From NCBI GenBank assembly GCA_900552015.1, contig URXY01000048.1:1-15068 (forward strand): a DNA stretch of 15,068 bases, given 5' to 3'. Both the position numbers and the translations under genes were made by a program. The notes under the pieces were generated by a model, which saw only the letters and a program-made list of their open reading frames with translations, was not told where the DNA came from and made no database searches. Every line of letters starts with the position of its first letter. The first letter of the stretch is position 1. The stretch comes from an uncultured Eubacteriales bacterium (GTDB lineage Bacteria > Bacillota > Clostridia > Oscillospirales > Oscillospiraceae). Of this stretch, positions 1 through 7,003 are shown piece after piece.

Positions 1-183
1 CAAGAGCATTTTGAACATACTGACAGGGTCGACAGACGGACGGCCTGTTGTCGGATAATATGGCGCCAGAAGATCATAGATGAAATCAAAGGATACCATC
101 CGCTCGATCTTCCGCAGCAGGTGGGTTTCTGGAATCAGTGACTCTATATCTACGAAAAGCATTGCCATTTGTCGTCCCATCAT
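1..183 (-). mobile_element. IS1182-family transposase, N-terminal part (runs off the left edge)
   Basis: Reading the minus strand from ATG at 183 gives 61 codons with no stop up to the window edge. The product starts MMGRQMAMLFVDIESLIPET and continues with a segment rich in F-D-F-I-Y-D-L-L-A-P-Y-Y and G-R-P-S-V-D-P-V-S-M-F-K. This layout (short lead, then a Y-x-x-x-G-R-P-x-x-D-P stretch) is typical of the N-terminal DUF772-like domain of IS1182/IS5-superfamily DDE transposases. The DDE catalytic core lies outside the window, so integrity cannot be judged. A clear ribosome binding site (AAGGAGGG on the minus strand, 191-198) sits 7 nt before the start, and an extended -10 (TGGTAGAAT, 205-213, minus strand) could be its promoter. 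The start could also be the second Met at 180. It is divergent from the TetR gene. Confidence 0.8.
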
Positions 184-433
184 GCTGCATCCCTCCTTAT
201 GGTTATTCTACCATAGAACGGACGTATTTGCTACCTTTGTCAACAGGTCCCTTATTGTACATTATCTAGGTGACATTACAGTGTACAAAGCGCAGCAGAT
301 ATCCATGACTTACGCAGGAAGAAGCAATGCAAAAGAGTTCCTTTATGTTTCCATTTCGGGGCAGGATGTTGGAACTCCAACATCTTGTAAGCTGCACCTC
401 TTAGGCTGATTTGACTGCGCTGTATTTTTGATA
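184..433. other. Intergenic region between transposase and TetR regulator, probably IS end plus spacer
   Basis: About 320 bases separate the transposase start from the TetR gene. I find no convincing gene here: a 109-codon plus-strand open frame (80-409) overlaps the transposase in antisense and has neither a ribosome binding site nor protein-like composition. The segment holds two perfect inverted repeats: TTGTACA/TGTACAA (255-261 and 282-288) and GATGTTGGA/TCCAACATC (365-373 and 376-384). Either could belong to the end of the insertion sequence. I could not define its terminal inverted repeat because the other end is outside the window. Confidence 0.4.
365..384. repeat. Perfect 20-base palindrome (possible IS-end hairpin)
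   Basis: GATGTTGGA and TCCAACATC are separated by 2 nt, giving a strong cruciform or hairpin. No T-tract follows, so it is a poor intrinsic terminator. It lies about 180 bases upstream of the transposase start, where a protective hairpin at an IS end would fit, but that role is inference. Confidence 0.4.
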
Positions 434-462
434 TTGACAGACGCAAAGATCCATGCTATATT
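434..462 (+). promoter_or_regulatory. Promoter of the TetR-family gene
   Basis: TTGACA (434-439) is followed after exactly 17 nt by TATATT (457-462). It is a close match to the housekeeping sigma-70/sigma-A consensus, about 45-50 bases upstream of the TetR start codon. Confidence 0.8.
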
Positions 463-480
463 GATTCCGCCGGAATCAAT
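460..480. promoter_or_regulatory. Candidate TetR operator (21-bp palindrome)
   Basis: ATTGATTCCG and CGGAATCAAT form perfect 10-bp arms around a single central C at 470. The site overlaps the last bases of the -10 box and the expected transcription start, where repressor binding would block the promoter. Length and symmetry fit a TetR-family homodimer operator. A partial repeat, GGAATTGAT (488-496), follows. Binding by the adjacent regulator is inferred from position. Confidence 0.6.
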
Positions 481-513
481 GCCGATGGAATTGATTTTGG
501 AGAAGAGGTGAAA

Positions 514-1149
514 ATGATGGCGAAGCGGATCGAGGGTGTGACCGAGAAGTTACTTGCGTGTGCGAAAGAAGAGTTCCTGACGAACGGATATGAGAATGCC
601 TCGCTGCGCGTCATTGCGGAGAAGGCGGGGTACACCAAGGGCGTGATTTACATCCGCTATCCGGACAAGGAGAGTCTGTACCGCGCGCTTGTGGAGCCGG
701 TGGCGGACGGACTTTGCGATTTTTTGCAGTCCGCGCTGAACGGGTTCCAATCCCTTTCGGGTGAGGAGCAGAAGGCGAATGAGAAGGATTACGCCGATGG
801 TGGCTTTCCGCGCTTCATCGCCTATATTTACGAGCACTTCGATATCTTTAAGATATTGCTGACGAGCGGCGAGACACAGATCTATCAGGAGTTTCTGCAC
901 AAGCTTGTCGAGATCGACACGGCCTGCACGACGCGGTTCATCGAGCAAACGCACAACGACGCGTTTACTTCTGGCAGGCTGACGCCGGAACTGGCGCATA
1001 TTTTGTCCTGCGCCTTTTACTCGGGGGTTTTCGAGGTCGTTATCCATGATATGCCGCAGGAGAAGGCGAACGAGCATGTGAGCCGCCTACGTAGATTTTA
1101 CAACGCCGGCTGGCGGACCATTTTTGAAGGGGAAACGGTCGACTGCTGA
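514..1149 (+). CDS. TetR/AcrR-family transcriptional regulator
   Basis: About 211 residues. The N-terminal 50 residues form the typical TetR DNA-binding domain: helix 1 with EKLLACAKEEFLTNGYENAS, then the helix-turn-helix LRVIAEKAGYTKGVIYIRYPDKESLY, matching the family pattern (G-x-I/L-Y-x-x-F/Y-x-x-K-E-x-L). The rest is a helical ligand and dimer domain of no recognised subfamily. I start it at ATG 514, 5 nt after GAGG (505-508); GTG at 508, preceded by GGAG, and ATG at 517 are alternatives in the same frame. It reads into a cysteine-rich KTR gene and then a transporter operon, and probably controls itself through the palindrome at 460-480 and perhaps those transporters. The frame is intact, in contrast to the genes downstream. 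Its ligand is unknown. Confidence 0.88.
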   Translation: MMAKRIEGVTEKLLACAKEEFLTNGYENASLRVIAEKAGYTKGVIYIRYPDKESLYRALVEPVADGLCDFLQSALNGFQSLSGEEQKANEKDYADGGFPRFIAYIYEHFDIFKILLTSGETQIYQEFLHKLVEIDTACTTRFIEQTHNDAFTSGRLTPELAHILSCAFYSGVFEVVIHDMPQEKANEHVSRLRRFYNAGWRTIFEGETVDC

Positions 1150-1176
1150 ACGATCATCCCAAAGGAGGCGAGAACA

Positions 1177-1383
1177 ACGGACAGCAAAGCCTATATCGAT
1201 GCGGGCGGCTGGGGGTACTGCCCTGTCTGCGGAGCAAAGACGCGCGACAAGGTCCTGCCGGACACCGAGGCGCGCCGATGGCCGCTGTATTGCAGAAAAT
1301 GCGGCAGAGAGACCATTGTCAACATTCAAAATAAGTGTATTCAATTATCATCCGAGCCAGACGCAGCGACGCAGAGCCGATAA
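1177..1383 (+). CDS. Cysteine-rich KTR-domain small protein with ACG in place of the start codon
   Basis: Reading from 1177 gives about 68 residues with two zinc-ribbon-like pairs, CPVCGAKTRDKV and YCRKCGRETIVNI, and the tail SSEPDAATQSR. This is the signature of the cysteine-rich KTR family (C-P-x-C-x-x-K-T-R, then P-L-Y-C-x-x-C, ending D-A-x-T-Q-S-R), small proteins that often sit beside TetR regulators in Clostridia; their biochemical role is unknown to me. A perfect ribosome binding site, AGGAGG (1163-1168), stands 8 nt before an ACG codon where ATG is expected, and no ATG, GTG or TTG lies nearby in frame. Either ACG is used weakly or the gene lost its start by a T-to-C change. It is 27 nt downstream of TetR, its last codons fall within a terminator stem, and it may bind zinc. 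Confidence 0.72.
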   Translation, partial: TDSKAYIDAGGWGYCPVCGAKTRDKVLPDTEARRWPLYCRKCGRETIVNIQNKCIQLSSEPDAATQSR

Positions 1384-1423
1384 TTTGAAGGAGTTTCTCC
1401 CTCAGATCATCGGCTCTCTTTTT
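1373..1423 (+). terminator. Intrinsic terminator after the KTR gene
   Basis: AGAGCCGAT (1373-1381) pairs with ATCGGCTCT (1409-1417), with a nested GGAG-TTT-CTCC hairpin inside, followed by a T-rich stretch (1415-1423). The stem overlaps the stop codon of the KTR gene. It separates regulator and KTR gene from the transport genes. Confidence 0.8.
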
Positions 1424-1431
1424 GACTGCTG

Positions 1432-1447
1432 GTTAGACTAATCTAAC
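1432..1447. promoter_or_regulatory. Palindrome before the transport operon, candidate metal-repressor (DtxR/MntR-like) box
   Basis: GTTAGA and TCTAAC form 6-bp arms around CTAA, followed by CTTAGAT. The pattern of TTAG/CTAA half-sites resembles the general look of DtxR/IdeR-type iron boxes, in which TTAGG/CCTAA repeats occur. It lies about 40 bases upstream of the first ABC gene and just after a TTGACT (-35-like, 1422-1427), so a bound repressor could block the transport promoter. The downstream genes resemble siderophore-type ABC importers, which would suit iron control. The assignment is inference. Confidence 0.4.
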
Positions 1448-1484
1448 TTAGATTTGCGTATTTAGAAAGAAGGGAAGTCAACAC

Positions 1485-3011
1485 ATGAAACGATTCGAAA
1501 AAGGCTCGCCCATGGCAAGGCTGATGGCGCTTGCGGGCGAGCAGAAAAAGCAGTATGTGCGGTCGATCATTTTGGCGGTGATCGGTGTGGCGGCGGGATG
1601 CTCCCATACTTCGCGGTCGCGCGCATGGTGATCGCGCTGCTGGGCAGCGTGGCGGACAGCGCCTACTACGGGCGATGGTGCCTGCTCGCGGCGGCAGGGT
1701 TGAAGGTGCTTTTCTCCATCTGGTCGACCTCTGTATCGCACTCGGTGACCTACAAAACGCTCATCTCCAAGCTCTCGCGACAGCTCAAGGACATGATTGT
1801 CGACCGCGTGGAGGGCCTTGAGACGACGCTCGCACACATGGTGCCGGAGATGACGGAGAATCTGCTCATCCCGATTTGTCTGCTCGTCTACCTCTTTGTG
1901 CTCGACTGGCGCATGGCGCTTGTCTCGCTCATTACACTGCCGGTGGGCATGGCCTTTGTTTTAATCATGGCGCGCACGTATCCCGCCAAATACGAGGGGT
2001 CGGTGCAAGTGAGCCGCCAGATGATGAGCGAGGTCGTCGAGTACATCGGCGGCATCGAAGTTATCAAGGCCTTCAACCAGAACGCCAAGTCCTACCAGCG
2101 TTATACGGACGCTGTGAACGCGGACGCTGCCTATTTCTATAACTGGATGAAGATATGCCAGTGGCCGATGTCGGCCTACACGGCCATCTGTCCCGCAACG
2201 CTGCTGACGGTGCTGCCCATCGGGTTCCTCTTTTACGCGAACGGCAGCCTGTCGACGCCGGACTTCATCACAGTCATTGTCCTGTCCCTCGGCATCATCG
2301 GGCCGATCCTCGCGGTGAGCAATTATATCGACAGCCTTGCCATTCTCGGAACGGTCATGAACGATATTGGCTCGCTGCTCGACAAGCCAGAGCTTATCCG
2401 CCCCACGGAGAAGGTCGAGCTAAAGGATTCGACCATCGAACTGCGCGATGTGACGTTCTCCTATGCCGCAGACGGCAAGGAGATTTTACACGACATCGAC
2501 CTGACGATCAAGCCGGGGAGTGTAACGGCGCTGGTCGGCCCATCGGGCAGCGGCAAGAGCACGATCGCCAAGCTGATCGCCGGATTCTGGGATGTGAGCG
2601 GCGGCAGCATCCTGCTCGGCGGGCTGCCACGACTTTATCATGGGTCTGGAGCACGGCTACGACACCGTTGTCGGCGGTGCGGGCGGCCACCTTTCCGGCG
2701 GCGAGCGGCAGCGCATCGCCATTGCACGTGCCATGCTCAAGGACGCGCCCATCGTCATTTTAGACGAGGCGACCGCGTACCTCGATCCGGAGAACGAGGC
2801 GGGCGTGCAGAGCGCCATCGGTCGGCTCGTGGCGGGCAAAACTCTGATCGTTATCGCACACCGCCTGTCCACTGTGACGAATTCCGACCAGATCGTCGTG
2901 GTCAAAGACGGACGCATTGAGGCGAGCGGCACGCATGAAGGGCTGCTGTCGCACTTGAAACTCTATCAGCAGATGTGGAACGCCCATATCGGTGCAAAGG
3001 ACGGTGAGTGA
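1485..3011 (+). pseudogene. ABC half-transporter 1 (YbtP-like, TMD-NBD), frameshifted and internally deleted
   Basis: Start is ATG 1485 after AAGGGAAG (1470-1477). Residues 1-37 read normally, then a 1-base loss in a G-run near 1595-1598 shifts the frame; the transmembrane part continues from 1598. The nucleotide-binding part has Walker A GPSGSGKST (2537-2563). At about 2620-2625, ILLGG is joined directly to CHDFIMGLEHGYDTV in another frame, which continues with the signature LSGGERQR (2691-2714), Walker B VILDEAT, and the H-loop AHR. Against the partner gene downstream, about 52 residues containing the Q-loop are missing. The two lesions cancel in frame, but no continuous protein is possible. 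About 20 further residues may be gone near 1770-1785. The family comprises exporter-fold half-transporters, some of which import siderophores (YbtPQ, IrtAB). Substrate is unknown. Confidence 0.85.
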
Positions 3012-4181
3012 AGATGATCGGTGTCTTTAAGAAAATCTGGGATCTTGCGGGAACGGAGCAGAAAAACATCCGCAATTCCATCCTGCTGGGCTTTGTCAAC
3101 CAGAACAGCCTCGGCCAGCTCATCGCCGTCGCCACAACGACACTGAGTGACGTGGAAAACGCCGCGTCGGTGGTGCTCGTGACGTCGCTGGGCGGGTTTC
3201 TGAACTCCCTTGTGTTCTCACTCGCCATTTTCCTTTTTGACTGGCGCATCGGCCTCATCGTGGCGGCGGGCGTCATCCTGTTCCTCTATGTTGTGTCGCT
3301 GATGGAAAAGCGCTCGCGCGCGGACATTCCGAAGCGGCAGGCCGCACAGGCGACGCTGGTGGAAGAGGTGCTGGAGACCATTCAGGGTATGAGCGTCGTC
3401 AAGGCGTTTGATTTGGATGACGCCAAGGAGAAAAAGGTCGATCAGGCCATTGACGAGAGCTACGAGAAAAACAGCGTGCTTGAGCGGGCGGTCAACCCCT
3501 ACTTTGCAGCGCAGCAGATCATTCTGAATCTATGCAGCGTGGCCATCCTGTTCGCGTCAGTCTTGTTTTATTTGAACGGCACGCTCTCGCTGGGATGTGA
3601 ACGGCGGGCGCGTGTCCATCGGCGGACACAACGTCAAAGATTACACGCTCGACAGCCTGATGACGAACATCAGCATGGTGTTCCAGAACGTGTACCTATT
3701 CAACGACACCATTGAAAACAACATCAAATTCGGTAAGCCAAACGCCACGCATGATGAGGTCGTGGCCGCGGCGAAAAAGGCTTGCTGCGACGACTTTATC
3801 GATGCGCTCCCCGACGGCTACAACACCATGGTGGGCGAGGGAGGTGCGACGCTGTCCGGCGGCGAAAAGCAGCGGCTGTCCATCGCACGTGCCATGCTCA
3901 AGGATGCGCCCATCGTCATCTTCGACGAGGCGACGGCCAACGTCGACCCGGAGAACGAGGACCGCCTGCAGGCGGCCATTGAGGCACTGACGCGGGACAA
4001 GACCATCATTATGATCGCCCACCGTCTCAAGACTGTGAAGCACGCCGACCAGAATATCGTGCTCGACGGCGGCAGGATCATCCAGCGCGGTACGCACGAC
4101 GAGCTGCTCGCGCAAAAGGGCATCTATTCTGAATTTGTCGGCATGCGCGAAAAGGCCATCGGCTGGAAATTAGAGACTTAA
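3008..4181 (+). pseudogene. ABC half-transporter 2 (YbtQ-like, TMD-NBD), two internal deletions
   Basis: GTG at 3008 overlaps the stop of ABC1 by 4 nt; ATG 3014 is an alternative. The first residues (MIGVFKKIWDLAGTEQKNIR) are normal, but near 3090-3100 the first membrane span is joined in frame to NSLGQLIAVATTTLSDVENA, which implies a loss of roughly 80 residues. Near 3590-3595, LNGTLSLG is joined out of frame to DVNGGRVSIGGHN. By comparison with ABC1 about 110 residues are gone, including the end of the transmembrane domain and the whole Walker A motif. What remains in the last frame is good: Q-loop VFQNVYLF, signature LSGGEKQR, Walker B IVIFDEAT, H-loop AHR. Without Walker A it cannot bind ATP normally. 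The remaining 391 codons plus the estimated losses give about 580, the usual length for this family. Confidence 0.85.
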
Positions 4182-4746
4182 ATAAGGACCTTGTCAACGT
4201 CGGTATTTTTACTGCACTCTATTTTGTGATGTTTTTCATCAGTGGCATGAGCGGGCTTATCCCCGTGATGGCCGTGTTCTATCCCGCGCTGCTGCCTATC
4301 CTCGGCGGCATTCCCTGCATCCTGTTTTTCACCAAAACACAGGAATTCGGCCTTGTGACCATCATGGGCGCGCTATTGGGACTAATCACATTTTTGATGG
4401 GCTATGGCCCTTATGCCATCGCGACCGGCGTGGGCTGCGGCCTGATCGCCGACCTTGTGCTCAAGGCGGGCAAGTATCAGAGCTGGAAGCACATGCTGGG
4501 CGCCTACTGCATTTTCAGTGAGTGGGCCGTCGGCTCTCAGCTTATCATGTTCATCTTTAAGGATCCCTACCTTGCGGGCTATATTGAGACGCAGGGGCAG
4601 GACTACGCCGATGCCGTTTCTGCGCTGCTGCAGAATTACATGATCCCAATCGTGATGCTTGTGGTCGCGGTCGGCGCGGTCCTTGGCGCATACCTTGGCA
4701 AGGCGACGCTCAAAAAGCACTTCAAGCGCGCGCGGGGATCGCCTGA
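4163..4746 (+). CDS. MptD-family ECF transporter S component, frameshifted just before its stop
   Basis: A very hydrophobic protein with about five or six membrane spans (NVGIFTALYFVMFFISGMSG, PILGGIPCILFF, LVTIMGALLGLITFLMGYG and others) ending in TLKKHFKRA. It matches the MptD/Trep_Strep family of energy-coupling-factor substrate-binding proteins; the substrate is not known. The reading frame is already open before GTG 4226: KDLVNVGIFTALYF is coding-like. I therefore place the start at CTG 4163, 7 nt after AAAAGG, inside the end of ABC2; GTG 4226 would cut the first span. The expected end, KRAGIA with TGA at 4744-4746, is reached only if two bases are removed from the CGCGCGCG run at about 4728-4735. 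As written, the frame runs on through the EcfT gene to 5206, adding a meaningless tail of about 150 residues. Confidence 0.75.
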
Positions 4747-5465
4747 TGGACTTCTCTTCACGGCAGGAAAAGCAAAAGGCGCGGGTCATACTCGACCCGC
4801 GCACCAAGCTGCTGCTTTTGCTGACGATCAATGTTGTCATGCTCTCGCCCGCGGCGGAGGGGAGCGGCGCGATCCTCGAGCCGGTCATGGCTGTGCTGGC
4901 GGCACTGCTGTTTCTGAAGGCAGGGAAGGGGAAGATAGTGTTCATTTACATCATCCTCTACGCGCTTGCCAGTCAAGCGGGGCTCGCGCTGCGAGTCTTC
5001 GCGGGAACGAGCGTAGTCGGCTTTCTGGTGCGCTTTTTCGCGCAGATACTCACGCGGATGACGCCGGGGGTGACGGCGGCGTGCTATGTGGTCGCCACTA
5101 CAAGTGTCAGCGAGTTCATTGCGGCGATGGAGCGCATGCACGTGAGCCAGAAGATCATCATCCCCTTTGCCGTCATGTTCCGCTTTTTCCCGACGATCGG
5201 CGATGAGATCCGCTCCATTCAGGATGCGATGCGCCTGCGCAGCATCGGCTGGAAGCGAGGGCCGGTCGCGATGCTCGAGTATCGCTTTGTGCCGCTGATC
5301 GTCTCGGTGGTGCGCATTGGAGATGAGCTGTCCGTCGCCGCGGTGACAAGGGGCCTCGGCGGGCCGATCCGTCGGACCAATTACTGCAAGATCGGTTTTT
5401 CCGCGTGGGACTTCGCGTGCATCGCCTTTTTGGCGGCGGTGTTGGTTCTCTATTTTGTTTTTTAG
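4746..5465 (+). CDS. ECF transporter transmembrane (T) component
   Basis: 239 residues from ATG 4746, which overlaps the ancestral stop of the S component (TGATG). The sequence begins MDFSSRQEKQKARVILDPRTKL, with the D-P-R-T-K-L element common at the N-terminus of EcfT/CbiQ proteins, followed by several membrane spans. The cytoplasmic coupling helices carry AMRLRSIGWKRG and AAVTRGLGGPIRRT, the two A-x-R-x-x-G-like motifs that dock onto the ATPases. It would form the membrane core linking the MptD S component with the ATPases. This is the only gene of the transport operon in which I see no lesion, but its partners are damaged. The next gene starts 10 nt after its stop, with the ribosome binding site AGGAG overlapping the EcfT stop. 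Confidence 0.85.
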   Translation: MDFSSRQEKQKARVILDPRTKLLLLLTINVVMLSPAAEGSGAILEPVMAVLAALLFLKAGKGKIVFIYIILYALASQAGLALRVFAGTSVVGFLVRFFAQILTRMTPGVTAACYVVATTSVSEFIAAMERMHVSQKIIIPFAVMFRFFPTIGDEIRSIQDAMRLRSIGWKRGPVAMLEYRFVPLIVSVVRIGDELSVAAVTRGLGGPIRRTNYCKIGFSAWDFACIAFLAAVLVLYFVF

Positions 5466-5475
5466 GAGCGGCGCT

Positions 5476-6234
5476 GTGATCGAATTCAAAGACGTATCTT
5501 TTCGCTATCAGGGAAGTGAGCAGGCGAACAGCCTATGCCATATTGACCTGCAAATTCCAGACGGGCAGGTCGTTCTTCTGTGCGGACGCTCTGGCTGCGG
5601 CAAGACGAGCCTCACGCGGCTCGTCAACGGCCTCATCCCGCACTACTTTGCGGGCGAGCTGAGCGGCGAGGTGCTGCTCAGCGGGAAGAATATCGCAGAG
5701 CAGCCAATCTATGAGACGGCGCGCTCGGTCGGCTCCGTTTTCCAGAACCCGAGGTCGCAGTTTTACAACGTGGATCCCACCGGCGAAGTGGTCTTCGGCT
5801 GCGAGAATATGGGCTGGCCGTCGGAGAAGATCGACGTTCGGCTCGCGCAGATCACGCGGGAGTGGTCGCTCGCGCCGCTGCTGGGGCGGAACCTTTTCCA
5901 CCTCTCCGGCGGCGAAAAGCAGAAGATCGCCTGCGCTTCCGTGACGATGTACGATCCCGAGGTCATGGTACTGGATGAGCCGATGTCGAATCTGGATGTC
6001 CGCTCGATCCGAATGCTCGCGGACATCATCCGCGGATGGAAGAAGAGCGGAAAGACGGTGCTCGTCGCGGAGCACCGCCTGCACTACCTGGCGTCCATCG
6101 CCGATCGGGTCATCTATATGGAGGACGGACAGATCGCTGAGGACATGCCAGCGCGCGAATTCTTCCGGAAGCTGCGCGAGAGATCGAGCAGATGGGCCTG
6201 CGCGCCCTCGCACCGGTTAATTTTGACCGGATGA
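5476..6234 (+). CDS. ECF transporter ATPase, first ABC domain (EcfA1-like), separated from its second half
   Basis: Start GTG 5476 is placed 7 nt after AGGAG (5464-5468). Residues 1-230 form a complete ATP-binding domain: Walker A GRSGCGKTS (37-45), Q-loop VFQNPRSQ, signature LSGGEKQK, Walker B VMVLDEPMSNLD, switch AEHR. In the MptD-type cluster the two ATPase domains are normally one protein of about 490 residues. Here one base is missing near 6178-6182: after AREFFRKLRE the expected EIEQMGLRAL is found one frame over, while this frame ends with an unrelated 20-residue tail. The distance from 5476 to 6944 is one base short of a whole number of codons, which supports a single-base loss. The separated domain could still work as a stand-alone ATPase. 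Confidence 0.82.
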   Translation: MIEFKDVSFRYQGSEQANSLCHIDLQIPDGQVVLLCGRSGCGKTSLTRLVNGLIPHYFAGELSGEVLLSGKNIAEQPIYETARSVGSVFQNPRSQFYNVDPTGEVVFGCENMGWPSEKIDVRLAQITREWSLAPLLGRNLFHLSGGEKQKIACASVTMYDPEVMVLDEPMSNLDVRSIRMLADIIRGWKKSGKTVLVAEHRLHYLASIADRVIYMEDGQIAEDMPAREFFRKLRERSSRWACAPSHRLILTG

Positions 6235-6944
6235 CACCGCCCCCAGTGGGGGACAGTATGCTTGAGCTCAGAGATTTTCGCTTTGCCTATCGGAATACTC
6301 CGACGCTGGACATTCCATCCGTGTCGGTGCCCACGGGCGCGGTCGTCGGCGTCATTGGCAACAATGGCGCGGGAAAGACGACGTTTGCCCGCTGCCTGTG
6401 CGGCCTTCCGCGCAAAGCACGCGGCACAGTTATTGTGGACGGTGCGGCGTGGGATCAAAGGAAGCGGCTGAAAAACAGCTACCTTGTGATGCAGGATGTC
6501 AACCACCAGCTCTTCACCGAGAGCGTGGAGGAAGTGCTGATCGGCATGCCGGGGGAGGAGACGGAAAACGCGGCGCGGGCGGAGAAGATATTATCCGACC
6601 TTGACCTGCTGCCCTTCAAGGACCTGCATCCGCTCTCGCTCTCCGGTGGGCAGAAGCAGCGAGCGGCCATCGCCGCGGCGGTCGCGTCGCAAAAGGAACT
6701 GCTTGTCTTCGACGAACCGACGAGCGGCCTTGACTATTTTCACATGATGGAGGCGGCAGAAAAGATCCGTTATTTGAGTTCGCTGGGGAAGACGATCTTT
6801 CTTATCACGCACGATCCGGAGCTCATTACCGCTTGCTGCAATTTCTTCCTGCTTTTCGAGCGGGGGAAGATACAGTGGAGCGGCGGCGCGACGACGGAAA
6901 AGCGCGAAAAGCTGCGTGACTTTTTCGCGGCGGAGGAACAGTAG
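6192..6944 (+). CDS. ECF transporter ATPase, second ABC domain (EcfA2-like)
   Basis: The second half of the tandem ATPase; original coding continues from about 6180 in this frame (EIEQMGLRAL). Usable starts after the frameshift are ATG 6192, poorly preceded by a ribosome binding site, or ATG 6258 after GGGGGA. A complete domain follows: LELRDFRFAY, Walker A GNNGAGKTT, Q-loop VMQDVNHQLF, signature LSGGQKQR, Walker B LLVFDEPTSGLD, switch ITHD. It pairs with the EcfA1-like domain to drive uptake by the S and T components. If ATG 6258 is used, translational re-initiation close to the stop of the first half (6234) could still supply both ATPases as separate chains. The gene ends just before a strong terminator. 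Confidence 0.82.
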   Translation: MGLRALAPVNFDRMTPPPVGDSMLELRDFRFAYRNTPTLDIPSVSVPTGAVVGVIGNNGAGKTTFARCLCGLPRKARGTVIVDGAAWDQRKRLKNSYLVMQDVNHQLFTESVEEVLIGMPGEETENAARAEKILSDLDLLPFKDLHPLSLSGGQKQRAAIAAAVASQKELLVFDEPTSGLDYFHMMEAAEKIRYLSSLGKTIFLITHDPELITACCNFFLLFERGKIQWSGGATTEKREKLRDFFAAEEQ

Positions 6945-6970
6945 ACTGCCGCTGATCTCGTAAACCTGAT

Positions 6971-6996
6971 AAGCCGCCCGACGGGGCGGCTTTTTT
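6971..6996 (+). terminator. Intrinsic terminator at the end of the transport operon
   Basis: AAGCCGCCC (6971-6979) and GGGCGGC (6984-6990) form a very stable GC stem with a GACG loop, followed by six T (6991-6996). Confidence 0.92.
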
Positions 6997-7003
6997 CTTG
7001 AGA

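Noticed and set aside
80..409. 109-codon plus-strand open frame upstream of the TetR gene
   Set aside because: It overlaps the well-supported minus-strand transposase in antisense, has no ribosome binding site and no protein-like pattern.
4659..4745. Longer start for the EcfT gene upstream of 4746
   Set aside because: The upstream part lies within the S component in another frame; ATG 4746 overlaps the ancestral S stop as TGATG, the normal coupling arrangement.
1485..6944. Programmed ribosomal frameshifting as an explanation for the broken transport genes
   Set aside because: No slippery heptamers with downstream structure were seen, and conserved segments are physically missing at three joins.
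1485..6944. Sequencing error as the only explanation
   Set aside because: It could explain the single-base shifts near 1597 and 6180 and the CG-run shift, but not losses of about 50 to 110 residues, which need deletion or misassembly.
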